The notes: a model not told the origin generated them from the sequence alone. A stretch of DNA of 64,000 bases from Treponema vincentii (GCF_010365865.1 NZ_CP048020.1:1550001-1614000), one strand, 5' to 3'; counted from the stretch's first letter, positions 40,397 through 50,459 are shown. A program made the numbers and translations.

Positions 40397-42832
40397 CTAC
40401 TTCCTAAATGCTTTCACTTTTTCCGCAAAGTCTCGAAGTGCGGCAGAAACGCGTACGGTAACATCCGCCGTATTCATACCGCTCAAGAGCTCGATACCTT
40501 CATCGATATTGCTGACCGCCCATATCTTAAACCGCTTTTCGGCAATTGCATTGATGACGCGCTCCGGCAAAAAGAGATTATTTTTATTGCCCTGAGGAAT
40601 CATCACCCCTTGCGTGCCGGTAAGCCCGAGAATCGCGCAGGTATCGAAAAAGCCGGTTATCTTTTCCGAAATACCGCCCACCGGCTGCACCATACCAAGC
40701 TGATTCAAACTACCGGTTACCGCAATGTCCTGCCTAAGCGGGATGCCCCCGATTGCGGAAAGCAGCGTGAAAAGCTCGGCGCAGGAAGCGGAGTCTCCGT
40801 CGATCATACCGTACGATTGTTCAAAGCAGATTGCAGCGGAAATCGACAGCGGAAAATCAGGCGCGTATTTTTGCCGGAGAATCGAGCTGATGATGAGGTG
40901 CGCCTTATCGTAAATTTCACCGGAAAGCCCCGCCTCCCGCTCGATGTTGATAATACCGGCAGTACCCGGAGAGGCTTGTGCGGTAACGCTCACCGGTATG
41001 CCGAAGGTATGGAAGCCGCGCTCCTCTACGGCAAGCCCGTTGATTTTTCCCACTGCGGTACCGGAGGTGTCGATTAAAATTTCTTTGAGCTGCACCATCT
41101 CGGCGAATTTTTCTTCGGGTAAGGCCGCAAGGTAATGCCGCCGCTCGATTGTTTTGGTAATGATCTCATCGGTGATAAGCTCGCACGATTGTTGCTTCGC
41201 CGTATAATTCGCCTCCGCAACAAAATCCGCAATCTTCGTAAACTGAGCGGAAATCAAATGCCGGCTCTCCGAAAGTTCAACCGCATAGGCAAGCAACTTC
41301 GCATACCCCGAATCGCTGAACGGCAGCGAATGCCGGTCTTTTACAAAGGTTTCGATGAGCGCCAAAACGGCGGCCAAGTTTTCATCAGTCAGCGGCATCA
41401 CCGAATCAAATTCTGCGCACACCTTGAACAGTTTATAAAAGTCGGGATCCTCCTGATAGAGAATCTCATAGGAATATTCGCCGCCGATGATGATAACCTT
41501 CAGTTGTGCAGGAATCGGTTCGGGCTTTAAAAGAGAAGGCGTATGCGTACCGGCAGGCGGCGCTTGCACGGCGATACGTCCCGACTGCAGCACCCGCTTT
41601 AAATACACCCACGAATCTTCTTCTTCCAAAAGGTCTTTCAGCCGCAGCACCAAAAAGCCGCCTAAGGCACGGTGTACCGCTCCGCCGCGCAGCCGTAAAT
41701 GGCCGTTCAGCAGTCCGTCTTCTTCATCACCGTGCCCCTCGATTGTCCCGAAGAGATTGGAAAAATTCGGCTGATTTTCATCGATAACGTAGGATTTATC
41801 ATCCGTATTTTCGCAAATCAGATTGATTGCATACCGCCCGAAAAAAGCCTTCTTGTGTCGCGGAGACTTAAACGGCGCTGCATACATCACGGCACGGGCA
41901 ATCAAATCCGTCTCGGTCTTTTTTAAAAAAGACGCAATCTTCTCGTTGTGTTTTTTCTGTATATCGGTTTCTGCAGGATAGCCGTTCAACAGCGCACAAG
42001 GCTGCTCAAGCTCCGCCGCGACAATCGGTTTGAGTAAATCGATGTACAGCTGCTTGAGCTTTTCTTCAGCCTCCGTTCGGTTTTTCCGCAGCAGGGCAAA
42101 AAGATCGGCCAGCTCATCGAGCGAGCGGTAATATGTTTCACGCAAATCGTTGAGCGCTTGTTCGGAAAACTTCTTCCGCGCAACCAGCAGCTGCAGCTCC
42201 CCGAACGGAACCTCTTTTCCTTTAATGAGCGGAATCAAATCGACGGATTGATTGGAATCGTCTTTCAGCTGCAAGAGCTTAAATCCCCGTGATAGCATCG
42301 TTACTTCAAAATTTGCAAGCAGGGAATTTTCGTCGCTGTCGACCGCCGACATAATCTTCTTTTGAGCAGACAAAAAATTCTCCGACTTTTCAATCTGCAG
42401 CGCCTGTTTATAGAGAGCTTCAACCGCATTCTTGAGACTGTGCTGAAACTTCTTGCCCTCCCCCGCCGGAAAAAATAGCGCGATCGGTTCCGCCGGATGC
42501 CGGTAGTTATGCGCATACGCAATATCTTGCAAGGCGGCGGTATTTGGTTTATAGTCCTTGAGCAGCGAAGAGAGAACCGTCCGGCGGCCTGTTCCCGGCG
42601 CTCCCATAATAAAAATGTTGTAGCCGTCGTCCCGAATACTTAAGCCGAGTTCCAATGCGGACACCGCGCGGAGCTGCCCGACAATCGGCTTATGCGGCGC
42701 CTGTGTTTTTAATGCGGCGATTTTCGATTCCGGTATATTGAATTGAATTTCTGAAAGCGGAAGCTCCTGTGCCGAAGCCTGCTGCGGGATGTTTGACGTT
42801 GATGATGTATTCAATAGCTTCACTCTCCTCAA
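40397..42832 (-). CDS. Lon-type ATP-dependent protease (AAA_32 / LonB-like family)
   Basis: This 811-residue protein lacks the classical Lon N-domain. It has Walker A IMGAPGTGRRTVLSS at about residue 77, a long helical insertion (KIASFLKKTETDLI...), Walker B-region IIIGGEYSYEILYQEDPDF and a C-terminal Lon protease domain. The catalytic Ser is in GDSASCAEL and the Lys in GGISEKITGF, so the Ser-Lys dyad is intact. Family members are cytoplasmic and poorly characterised. It starts 27 bp from a divergent membrane-protein gene and follows ktrB by 20 bp upstream in the same orientation. Confidence 0.9.
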   Translation of the reverse strand: MRRVKLLNTSSTSNIPQQASAQELPLSEIQFNIPESKIAALKTQAPHKPIVGQLRAVSALELGLSIRDDGYNIFIMGAPGTGRRTVLSSLLKDYKPNTAALQDIAYAHNYRHPAEPIALFFPAGEGKKFQHSLKNAVEALYKQALQIEKSENFLSAQKKIMSAVDSDENSLLANFEVTMLSRGFKLLQLKDDSNQSVDLIPLIKGKEVPFGELQLLVARKKFSEQALNDLRETYYRSLDELADLFALLRKNRTEAEEKLKQLYIDLLKPIVAAELEQPCALLNGYPAETDIQKKHNEKIASFLKKTETDLIARAVMYAAPFKSPRHKKAFFGRYAINLICENTDDKSYVIDENQPNFSNLFGTIEGHGDEEDGLLNGHLRLRGGAVHRALGGFLVLRLKDLLEEEDSWVYLKRVLQSGRIAVQAPPAGTHTPSLLKPEPIPAQLKVIIIGGEYSYEILYQEDPDFYKLFKVCAEFDSVMPLTDENLAAVLALIETFVKDRHSLPFSDSGYAKLLAYAVELSESRHLISAQFTKIADFVAEANYTAKQQSCELITDEIITKTIERRHYLAALPEEKFAEMVQLKEILIDTSGTAVGKINGLAVEERGFHTFGIPVSVTAQASPGTAGIINIEREAGLSGEIYDKAHLIISSILRQKYAPDFPLSISAAICFEQSYGMIDGDSASCAELFTLLSAIGGIPLRQDIAVTGSLNQLGMVQPVGGISEKITGFFDTCAILGLTGTQGVMIPQGNKNNLFLPERVINAIAEKRFKIWAVSNIDEGIELLSGMNTADVTVRVSAALRDFAEKVKAFRK

Positions 42833-42859
42833 TGATTATGAGATACAAAAGGAAAAAAT

Positions 42860-44140
42860 ATGACCGATCTGTTACTAAGCGAGCTTGTCGTTCTGCTCCT
42901 CTTACTGCCGGTATTACTGCGCCCGTTTTCAAAAAGCTTAAAAAAAGGCCGTGCAATTCCTATTCTACCTTTTCTGAGCCTCTTTGTCTGTATCTGCATT
43001 ATCATCGGACAGGGAATCGTTCTCTATCTTTTTATTCTCGTTCTCTTTGTTCTGATTGTCTGCCTTTCGGAAATAATACGGCTGATTGCGTTTTTCCAAG
43101 GGATGCTGAACGATTTTTACGGTATCGCATCGATGATGCTGCGCATTGTGTTATTGTGCCTTTTTTGCGGAGTCGCGTATTGCGCATTCAGATTTGCGCC
43201 GGAAGCAAGTATCAGAACCGAATATCCACTGACCGTCCGTTCGATCGAATTAACCGACAAAACAAGCGCCGGTTCCAATAAAGATACTGCCGAGCAGACC
43301 GCCGATTCCACTTCACCTGATTCTTCCACTTCGCGGAATCCTATCGAAGGATTGTTGATTGAGCGGCAGGGCGGCGCCGATAAAAGAGCGCTGGTGATTA
43401 TTGCCGACGCCTTTCCATACACCGAACGGCCGGAAACGCTCGCCTCTCTTCTGGCGGATCAAGGCTATACCGTTGCGGAAATCACGAGGCTCAAACCGCG
43501 CGGCCTTATTCCGCGTATCGAACTGTACCGCAAGCTGCTGCACCTCGTCGGGAAAAAAGAGCAACGGTATTTAATAAAAGAAGATGACCCGCAGACGGCT
43601 GCGTTCTTTGCCGACTTTCTTGAACAAACGGTTGCACGTTACGGACGCAATAAACGGATATTTTTATATGCGGAAGGAATCTATACCGATTTAGCCGCGC
43701 ACTTTTGTACGGAAAATCCGGGTGTATTTACGGGTGTGTTTTTCAGCCTTTCCGAAGAAGAGCCGCTGCCGTCCGCCCCCGACGGATGGATACAAACCAT
43801 GCGGGAACACAATCCGGAACTTCCGTCTGAGGACAATTCAGCAGCGGATACTACCGCCGTATCTGATGCAGCATCAGAGCAAGCAGCAGGTGCCGGCGGG
43901 AACGGTTCGGCTGAGACAGCTCCCGCAGTTTCCGCAGCTCCGGCAACTGCCCCCACACAGCCGGAGCGGCCGCTGCCGTTCTGTTGTTACATCCGCCCCT
44001 ACTCCGAACTCGCAGGCTTCGGACAACTGCGCGCAGAGGATGCCCTCGCAGCGGAACTCTTAGGCAGCGGCCGCAGCATCGGCAGACAGGACAAAGCCGC
44101 AGCAGCCGCGGCATTTAACCGGTATGCACTACTGTTTTGA
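42860..44140 (+). CDS. Hypothetical membrane protein with alpha/beta-hydrolase-like domain
   Basis: This 426-residue protein has four N-terminal helices in the first 115 residues (LLSELVVLLLLLPVLLRPF, IPILPFLSLFVCICIIIGQG, LYLFILVLFVLIVCLSEIIR, LRIVLLCLFCGVAYCAF). A Ser/Asp-rich linker follows, then a soluble domain (RALVIIADAFPYTERPETLA, ILFLYAEGIYTDLAAHFCTEN-type strands) that could be a degenerate alpha/beta hydrolase, although I see no nucleophile elbow. An Ala-rich low-complexity stretch (DTTAVSDAASEQAAGAGGNG) interrupts the C-terminus. It overlaps the downstream GNAT gene by 17 bases. Confidence 0.6.
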   Translation: MTDLLLSELVVLLLLLPVLLRPFSKSLKKGRAIPILPFLSLFVCICIIIGQGIVLYLFILVLFVLIVCLSEIIRLIAFFQGMLNDFYGIASMMLRIVLLCLFCGVAYCAFRFAPEASIRTEYPLTVRSIELTDKTSAGSNKDTAEQTADSTSPDSSTSRNPIEGLLIERQGGADKRALVIIADAFPYTERPETLASLLADQGYTVAEITRLKPRGLIPRIELYRKLLHLVGKKEQRYLIKEDDPQTAAFFADFLEQTVARYGRNKRIFLYAEGIYTDLAAHFCTENPGVFTGVFFSLSEEEPLPSAPDGWIQTMREHNPELPSEDNSAADTTAVSDAASEQAAGAGGNGSAETAPAVSAAPATAPTQPERPLPFCCYIRPYSELAGFGQLRAEDALAAELLGSGRSIGRQDKAAAAAAFNRYALLF

Positions 44141-45164
44141 ACTGCTGACCCCGGAGACTATCTATGACGCGGCTGCATTCGTGCGACAGCACGAATACCG
44201 TTGCATCGATCTTGCAGAGCAGCTGCGGCTTTGCTTGTACCCCGACTATGCTCCGCGGTATAAAAAGGCAGCGGCTGTCTATGCCTGCCCGCAACGGCAA
44301 ACTTGTCCGCAACCGCAAAAAATCTGCTGCGGGGTCTTACTGTTCAGCACGTATGGGCTTTTATTCCACTGTATCGACACTGACATTCCAGAAGAAACGG
44401 TCTTAGATTTCGGCAGATTTTTTTTAAGTGAGGACTTTCCTTACAAGGAACTCCACGCCGTTGCGGGCATCCGCGAACACACGCTTCTCTTTGAGCGGGT
44501 TATGTCCGAAGCGGCACATATCCGGCTCGACGCCGCCGTAGATTACTACCTGATGCGGTGCGCCAAACCTTGTACGGATACATTCTTTCAAACAGCGGAG
44601 TCAAAACTGAATACCACGCTGAATGCCGCGCTGTCCATTGAACGCGCAACGGAGAATGATCTTATAGAGCTCTTCCCGCTCCAGCTTGATTATGAAAATA
44701 CCGAGGTTGCCTACGAAGGCCGCCCGATAAACCCTGCCGTCTGCAAACTGTCGCTGTGTGCCCGCCTTACAACCGAATACATCTACAAGGTCTCGGCAGA
44801 CGGACACATCGTCGCAAAGGCCGGAACCAATGCGCAGGGCTTTCACTGGTTCCAAATCGGCGGCGTCTACACCCTGCCCGCATACCGGAACAAAGGATTA
44901 GCTGCAGCCGCCGTTGCGCATCTCATCAATACCCACAGCGCAGAAGCGCACGGCTTCGCACTCTTCGTAAAAACCGCCAACACAGCCGCCCTCCGCGTAT
45001 ACAAAAAACTCGGCTTTGAGCAGTGCGGGCTGCTTAGAATGAGTTACTGGAAAGCGAGGCAAGATCCATTCTATTCTCCTGAAAACAGCGCAGTACTTGA
45101 TAAGAGAATCGCAGATATAAGAACAGGAAAGAATGTCTCCGGACATGAGCTTATCGGGGAGTGA
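44124..45164 (+). CDS. GNAT family N-acetyltransferase
   Basis: This is a 346-residue two-part protein. The N-terminal 170 residues (YDAAAFVRQHEYRCIDLAEQ, GVLLFSTYGLLFHCID) are unlike known GNATs. The C-terminal half is a GNAT domain with substrate and CoA motifs VAKAGTNAQGFHWFQIGGVY and YRNKGLAAAAVAHLI and the closing RVYKKLGFEQCGLLRMSYW. Translation is probably coupled to the preceding membrane protein through the 17-base overlap. The acceptor is unknown. Confidence 0.82.
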   Translation: MHYCFELLTPETIYDAAAFVRQHEYRCIDLAEQLRLCLYPDYAPRYKKAAAVYACPQRQTCPQPQKICCGVLLFSTYGLLFHCIDTDIPEETVLDFGRFFLSEDFPYKELHAVAGIREHTLLFERVMSEAAHIRLDAAVDYYLMRCAKPCTDTFFQTAESKLNTTLNAALSIERATENDLIELFPLQLDYENTEVAYEGRPINPAVCKLSLCARLTTEYIYKVSADGHIVAKAGTNAQGFHWFQIGGVYTLPAYRNKGLAAAAVAHLINTHSAEAHGFALFVKTANTAALRVYKKLGFEQCGLLRMSYWKARQDPFYSPENSAVLDKRIADIRTGKNVSGHELIGE

Positions 45165-45518
45165 TAGTGCGTAAAACCGCTCTATTCGTCTTTATGATTG
45201 AGGATGAGGTCTTCGAAATACTGAGCGCTCAAATGTATAGCGACTTGATTGTAAGATATAAAAATATTTGGCGAAAAAAGATACTCTGTATATACTGAAC
45301 ATATATGGACATTCCAGATAATACATATAGTAAGTTACGGGACTGTATATGTATTCTACTGGAAAAAGCGAACATTCATTATATGACCTTCCCTTTATAT
45401 GAAGAATTACAGCCATAGCCCCCTACTTACTGAATCGGAAGGTGATTGCCTACTGCTCCAATAAGATGCTTACGATCAAGAAACAGCAGCTATTTTTAAT
45501 ACATTATCCATGAATGTT
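45165..45518. other. Gene-free stretch with a truncated duplication of the porin gene
   Basis: Apart from the duplicated segment at 45179-45233 I see only AT-rich sequence with scattered short frames. It separates a plus-strand operon end from the 3' end of the minus-strand porin gene, so transcripts converge here. Confidence 0.5.
45179..45233 (-). pseudogene. Fragment duplicated from the beta-barrel protein gene
   Basis: GCTCTATTCGTCTTTATGATTGAGG... matches about 55 bases of the porin gene at 45779-45833 with only a few differences, ending at GAGCGCTCA in both places. It is a remnant of a second copy or of a partial duplication. Confidence 0.7.
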
Positions 45519-47078
45519 CTACCACGTAAACGTCCCTTTTACCCATATAGCGCTTATCTTGTGTAAGGCTGCAAAATCGCCCTTACCGTCATAGCCTTTG
45601 GTGTACACATCCCCGCCGAGTGCAAAATTGATATTATCGGTGAGGGCATAGCTAACCGAATAGGTGCTGGATGTGCTGCCGTAGTTTATATCGACAACGC
45701 CGCTTGCCGAAAGTTTCAGCGTATCGCGTAAAAATGTTTTACTTACATTGAGGCTGACAAAGCCCTTGTGCATCGGACGCTCTATATCGTCTTTATGATT
45801 GAGAATAAGGTCTTCAAAATACTGAGCGCTCAGCGTCCACGAGCTTTTAATCCAGTCAATACCGGCAAGCATCAGCAGCTGGTGTTTTTTAACCGGAGCA
45901 TTAAAGGGTATCGGAACATCAGCACCGGAAGTTTTGTCCATAAGTTGTGCAATCGGCAAAGATGACAGCATCCCTTTCGGTTCAAAATATCGTCCGCCTA
46001 CCCACGCCGTTTCCAACCGGATTGTTACATCGCCTGCAGGAATCGCCGCATCAATACCCGCCATTCCGATACGATAATACTCTTCATTTAAATTGGTGTG
46101 CAGTTCTTTCGGTACGTATGGATTTAAAAGTGGATGATGTGTACCGGCTGGATTAAACAAACCCTTTTTTGCATACCCGCTTTTTACAAAGCGTGGATTT
46201 TTATCCCAGCCGTAGAAGCCGGAAACGGAAAAATCGATGCCGGGTAAAAAGAACGAAAAACGGGCGGCCGCTTCCGTGTCGGTAAACATCTTTGGTTTTG
46301 TGCTTTCCGTCTTTGTGTACTTAACAGGAATAGAACCAATCGCCGTCTTATAGGTATCCGGCGTGTCGATATAGTAGAGACCGTTCTTTGCACCGTCTTC
46401 AAAGCCGAAGCGCGGCAGCTTATTCGGGGTAAAAAACGGTACGGCAATCGCTTCAAACGTAAACAGATCGTGAAAAAAACGCAGACGGATACTGTCCGAC
46501 GGAAGCCGCGCATCATCGCCGCTAAAGGCGATAAACTCCGAGCTGTCCCGCGCACTTAACACATCCGTAAGCTTAAACCCGTCAGCCTGCCCCCACACAA
46601 TAACCTGCCGCCCGACACTGATATCCCATATCTCACCCGAATAGCGGTAATACGCTTCGTTCAGGCGGAAGCCCGTGCGCGCAGGGTTCCGGTAATTGTA
46701 CTCGGCTGCGGCGGAAATAACTGCGTAAGAAGAACCGGCAGAGACCTCACCGTTTATCCGGGCAATCGAACGGGATGCCCCGTATTCGAGATTTTTTTTA
46801 GCATCATTCCAGCGCACTCCGTGCAGCGTCCCAATTTTACCGCTTACCGTGAATACCGGTTTTGTGCTGCTATCTTCCGCATCATCGGAAAATTCATCAT
46901 CTGTTGAATTATCAGTTGTTTGATATTCGGCTTGACCACCGGAGGATGAATCCGCTGCGTGAGCTGTTCCTGCCTTTTCGTCTACGCCTGCTGCCTCCTG
47001 CGCACTACAGGGAAGCGTCAATACAAAAAACAGTAAACAAAACGCGACGACCGATGTGTATGTCCGTATCGTTTTCAT
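45519..47078 (-). CDS. Outer-membrane beta-barrel protein (DUF1302-like)
   Basis: This 519-residue protein has a signal peptide (SVVAFCLLFFVLTLPCSAQE) and an acidic linker. A barrel rich in alternating aromatic strands follows (WDISVGRQVIVWGQADGFKL, RFFHDLFTFEAIAVPFFTPN, AISAIWVKGTFTW-type end), and the terminal residue is Trp, as many outer-membrane proteins end in an aromatic residue. The VGRQVIVWG and RDSSEF segments match DUF1302-type proteins that accompany RND lipid exporters. It lies 15 bp after the LolA-like gene, so the three genes form an envelope-spanning export operon. The substrate is unknown, and lipids or hydrophobic drugs are plausible. Confidence 0.8.
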   Translation of the reverse strand: MKTIRTYTSVVAFCLLFFVLTLPCSAQEAAGVDEKAGTAHAADSSSGGQAEYQTTDNSTDDEFSDDAEDSSTKPVFTVSGKIGTLHGVRWNDAKKNLEYGASRSIARINGEVSAGSSYAVISAAAEYNYRNPARTGFRLNEAYYRYSGEIWDISVGRQVIVWGQADGFKLTDVLSARDSSEFIAFSGDDARLPSDSIRLRFFHDLFTFEAIAVPFFTPNKLPRFGFEDGAKNGLYYIDTPDTYKTAIGSIPVKYTKTESTKPKMFTDTEAAARFSFFLPGIDFSVSGFYGWDKNPRFVKSGYAKKGLFNPAGTHHPLLNPYVPKELHTNLNEEYYRIGMAGIDAAIPAGDVTIRLETAWVGGRYFEPKGMLSSLPIAQLMDKTSGADVPIPFNAPVKKHQLLMLAGIDWIKSSWTLSAQYFEDLILNHKDDIERPMHKGFVSLNVSKTFLRDTLKLSASGVVDINYGSTSSTYSVSYALTDNINFALGGDVYTKGYDGKGDFAALHKISAIWVKGTFTW

Positions 47079-47093
47079 ATTGTAGTTACTCCT

Positions 47094-47879
47094 TTACTTA
47101 ATCTTCCCTTCCTCCAGAGAATTCACCCTAAAATACGAGTCCGAAATGTTTTTATTGAACTCGTGCTTGAGCGTTTCGATAACGGTTGTGTGTTTTTTTT
47201 GCAGGTTGTTCATCTCCATTTTGCCCGCAGTCCAAAAGCCGTCTTTTTTCCCGATGCCGCTTACCGTAAGCACTTTCAACAGCGAACCTTGCTCATCGTA
47301 AAATTCCGCCTTTACCTGCACCAGCGATTCCTTATCAATCCACGAAATATATTTTGAATACATCGATTTTTTTACCGGAACCGATTCAATCTTCCAGCAG
47401 TTTTTCCCGTCCACCGTTTCTTCCGCAAGCAGTGTGTACGTGTAGTCATCGATCTTGTGCCCGCTTATATCATCGTAGGTAAAATCGGTACCCATAAAAT
47501 AGTCCTGACTTGAAGAACCGGAAATACGCTTCGCCTTTTTAAGCGCAGGCATATAGAGCCAGCGGTCATCGCTTTTTGCCGCATCATCATACGAGAAAGA
47601 AAGATAGCCGACGCCCTTTACATCAGCGGGCAGCGTAAACATCATCACCGTTTTTTTCTCGCTGCCGTAATCCTTCGAATATGCCGTAACTTGGCGCACC
47701 CGCTTTTTACCGCCGGAATTGATCAGCGTCATCCGCATCGTAAATGAATCGGTTGCAGCTTTTTCGCGCTTATCAACCTTTTGCATAATCTCTTTCCCCG
47801 TCAGCTCTTGTGCAAAGACAAGGCTTACGGCCATCGCTGCAAACACAATCAGCGCAATTACGTGTTTTATAATTTTCAT
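47094..47879 (-). CDS. LolA-like outer membrane lipoprotein-sorting protein
   Basis: This is a 261-residue periplasmic protein with a signal peptide (VIALIVFAAMAVSLVFAQ). The body matches the 'outer membrane lipoprotein-sorting protein' family (ELTGKEIMQKVDKREKAATD, WLYMPALKKAKRISGSS, DYFMGTDFTYDDI, WIDKESLVQVKAEFYDEQG). It has the half-barrel fold of LolA/LolB. In RND-associated clusters such proteins probably ferry hydrophobic cargo between the RND pump and the outer membrane. GAGGAGG lies 4-5 bases before the ATG. Confidence 0.88.
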   Translation of the reverse strand: MKIIKHVIALIVFAAMAVSLVFAQELTGKEIMQKVDKREKAATDSFTMRMTLINSGGKKRVRQVTAYSKDYGSEKKTVMMFTLPADVKGVGYLSFSYDDAAKSDDRWLYMPALKKAKRISGSSSQDYFMGTDFTYDDISGHKIDDYTYTLLAEETVDGKNCWKIESVPVKKSMYSKYISWIDKESLVQVKAEFYDEQGSLLKVLTVSGIGKKDGFWTAGKMEMNNLQKKHTTVIETLKHEFNKNISDSYFRVNSLEEGKIK

Positions 47880-47894
47880 ACATCCTCCTCTTTT

Positions 47895-47978
47895 AATTGG
47901 TAATTTGTAATGCGTAATTGGTAATTACTGCTGCACGTAAATCGCTTTAATTACCAATTACCAATTATCGCATTACCC
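47895..47978. repeat. Long AT-rich palindrome TAATTGGTAATT / AATTACCAATTA
   Basis: The left arm AATGCGTAATTGGTAATTA is mirrored by TAATTACCAATTACCAATTA and then TCGCATTA. It fills the gap between the RND and LolA-like genes and would form a strong RNA hairpin within the operon message. A related ATTAATTGGTAATGGG arm occurs at about 24.01 kb. Confidence 0.65.
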
Positions 47979-47979
47979 A

Positions 47980-50367
47980 TTATTTTTCCTCTTTCCCAAA
48001 CGGTTTGCTTATGTAAATCAGTACCGGTGTCATCAAATAGTCGGCGGCGAGAGCGGACATGAGACCGACAGCGGCCAATACACCGAGACGTAAAATTGCT
48101 GCAATATTACACGTAAGATATACTAAAAATGTGGCAGACAAAATGATCGTGGTCATTGCAAGCGTTTTTCCGATGGAATAGAACGTCCCGAAAATAGCGC
48201 GGTCATACGATTTTTCTTTTCCAAAAAGATACTTTGCGTGGTTGGTGAAGTGAATAGTGTCATCAACGGCAATCCCGAGGATCATCGGCATAATCGCCAT
48301 CGTCATAAGGTCGAGCGAAATACCGAGATAGCCCATAATCGCACCGATGACAAGAACGGGAAAGATATTTGGGATAAGCCCGATGAGTCCCATTTTCACA
48401 CTGCCGAATACGAGCATCATCAAAATTGCAATCGCAACAAGCGAAGTAAAAAAAGAATACAATTCGCCGAATACGATTTTGTTGTTCAATTCCGCAAATT
48501 GCACGGCAGCTCCGATTAGATGACAGTCCGCCTGCGGAAACAGTTCCGCACATGTTTGTTCGATAGTTTTCAGATTTGCCGCAAGCTCGTTCGCATCATA
48601 CGAGGCAACATCAATCGACATACGAAGCGTACGGAACTCTTCGTCAACCCAACGCGATGTTTGCCCGCCTGAAATTTCGTACAAGAACAAGAGCTGCGCA
48701 AGCAAGTCTTCGTCATCGGGGATTGTGTAAAACGCAGGATCGTCGGAGTGCATCGTTTGATTCATCTCTTTGACAATATCCAAAATCGAGAATATCTTCG
48801 GCACACCGTTATTCATTTTTGTTAATCTGAACGTCCCGATGAGTGTGCTCAGTTTATCGAGTTTTTTAAGCACATCGGGATTTTTGACTGCATCATCTTC
48901 ATCAAAGGTGAGCATAATATTGTAACTAAAATAGGAACCGAGCTGCGACTGCGTAATTTCATAGATGCGCCTGATATACGGAATGCGCAAACCCATAAAT
49001 TTAAAATTGTCCATGTTGACATCGATTTTGAACAACGCCGGAATACAAGCTGCAGTGATGAGCGTAAATGCAGTGATGATTGCTTTGCGTCTTTTGATAA
49101 CAGTACGCCCGAAGCGTTCAAACCGTGCATCCAATTTTTGGGCACGTGCAGCTTTTGCATTGTGGGTATTTGCCGAATCTTTACCGGCCTCAATATCTTT
49201 TCCGAAGCTCATCAGAATGGGAATGAGAACGCTGACATAGACATACACGGCAAATACCATCGCGGCGCTTGCTGCCCCCATCCAGCGCATCGGCTTAAGG
49301 TCAGTCGTTAAAAACGACAGCACCGAAACAACGGTAGTAACGACAGTAAAAAAGAGCGGCCAACCGGTATTTTCAATCGAAGCGATAACAGCCTCTTTTC
49401 GTTTGCCGAGTTCATAAAAGCTTGTTTTAAATGAATTGACGAGGTGAATCGAGTAACCGACCGAAAGCGCCATCGCAAGCACAATCGGCACCGACATCAT
49501 CTCCGACTTTCCCGAAATATGCAAAAAGCCCATAAAGCCGAGCACCGTAGTAATACCGAAGAAGGTTGCGAATAGCGGTACGATCGTTCCGCGCAGCGAG
49601 CGGGTAAATATGATGAGCAAGATAATCATACAGAGAAAACTCAAGCCCACGCTTTTTGTGGTCTCGTGTCCCATCACGACTTTTTCTTCCGTTTCGGTAT
49701 AGGGGAGCCCCGCAGGTTTTATTGTGTACGCAGCGCTGTGATATTTAGGGTCGGTTACAATATCGATTGCAGCTTCTCCGATAACGTACATCGGAGCCTT
49801 TGTCGAAGTTTTACTCCACACCTCTTCAGGTGGCGTCGCCTTGAGCGACAGTACCAGCCATGTTTCCGTCGCATCCTGTGTTACGAGCTTATTAACAATC
49901 GACTTACGTGAAAGAATAAAATCCTTCGCTTTTTGTAGATCAGCAGGATCGGAAGGAATACCGTCTCGAAACGGATTGGTAATTTCTATGCCTTCGTCCG
50001 TACCAACGGTAATATCCGTATCGGTAATCGAAGTAATGGAATCCGCATACGGTACTTTTTCCAAAAGATCGGTGCCGATATCTTTAATCGCTTGGAGCAC
50101 CTCCGGCTTAAATACATCATCTGATTCAAAGAGCAGCACAATCGAATCGTTACTGCCGAACAGCTCCTTAAACCGTGCATCATTCTTTTTTGTGCTTTCT
50201 TTTACGGTTAAAAACTCGTCTTCATCCGCCGAGCCTACCTTAAAGCTTTTTACGCCTATAAGCCCCGCAACCGTTACTGCTGCAAGCAGAGCTAAACAAA
50301 GCCAGCGGTATTTTAATTGAAACTCTGCGATCTTCTTAAAGAATAGATGCATCCCTTCAAGTTTCAT
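47980..50367 (-). CDS. RND family transporter (MMPL/HpnN-like)
   Basis: This 795-residue inner-membrane pump has two MMPL halves, each with a large periplasmic loop and six helices. The first half contains VGLSFLCMIILLIIFTRSLR and VPIVLAMALSVGYSIHLVNS. The second contains IAILMMLVFGSVKMGLIGLI and MPMILGIAVDDTIHFTNHAK, where the Asp pair is typical of proton-relay sites. It is the first gene of the operon with the LolA-like and beta-barrel genes. AAGAGG precedes the ATG. It belongs to the lipid/hopanoid exporter side of the RND superfamily. Confidence 0.9.
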   Translation of the reverse strand: MKLEGMHLFFKKIAEFQLKYRWLCLALLAAVTVAGLIGVKSFKVGSADEDEFLTVKESTKKNDARFKELFGSNDSIVLLFESDDVFKPEVLQAIKDIGTDLLEKVPYADSITSITDTDITVGTDEGIEITNPFRDGIPSDPADLQKAKDFILSRKSIVNKLVTQDATETWLVLSLKATPPEEVWSKTSTKAPMYVIGEAAIDIVTDPKYHSAAYTIKPAGLPYTETEEKVVMGHETTKSVGLSFLCMIILLIIFTRSLRGTIVPLFATFFGITTVLGFMGFLHISGKSEMMSVPIVLAMALSVGYSIHLVNSFKTSFYELGKRKEAVIASIENTGWPLFFTVVTTVVSVLSFLTTDLKPMRWMGAASAAMVFAVYVYVSVLIPILMSFGKDIEAGKDSANTHNAKAARAQKLDARFERFGRTVIKRRKAIITAFTLITAACIPALFKIDVNMDNFKFMGLRIPYIRRIYEITQSQLGSYFSYNIMLTFDEDDAVKNPDVLKKLDKLSTLIGTFRLTKMNNGVPKIFSILDIVKEMNQTMHSDDPAFYTIPDDEDLLAQLLFLYEISGGQTSRWVDEEFRTLRMSIDVASYDANELAANLKTIEQTCAELFPQADCHLIGAAVQFAELNNKIVFGELYSFFTSLVAIAILMMLVFGSVKMGLIGLIPNIFPVLVIGAIMGYLGISLDLMTMAIMPMILGIAVDDTIHFTNHAKYLFGKEKSYDRAIFGTFYSIGKTLAMTTIILSATFLVYLTCNIAAILRLGVLAAVGLMSALAADYLMTPVLIYISKPFGKEEK

Positions 50368-50432
50368 AGTATGAACCTCTTATAAATGACCTGCAACACT
50401 AGTTCCGTTGTTTTGCAGATACCATGATGAAA

Positions 50433-50459
50433 AAAACAGTAAACATTGTTTACTGTTTT
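50433..50459. promoter_or_regulatory. Operator palindrome for the RND operon (TetR-type)
   Basis: AAAACAGTAAAC-ATT-GTTTACTGTTTT is a perfect 12-bp inverted repeat immediately downstream of the -10 box, covering the likely transcription start. GTAAAC/GTTTAC half-sites of this kind are typical of TetR/AcrR repressors. No TetR gene is in this window. Confidence 0.75.
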
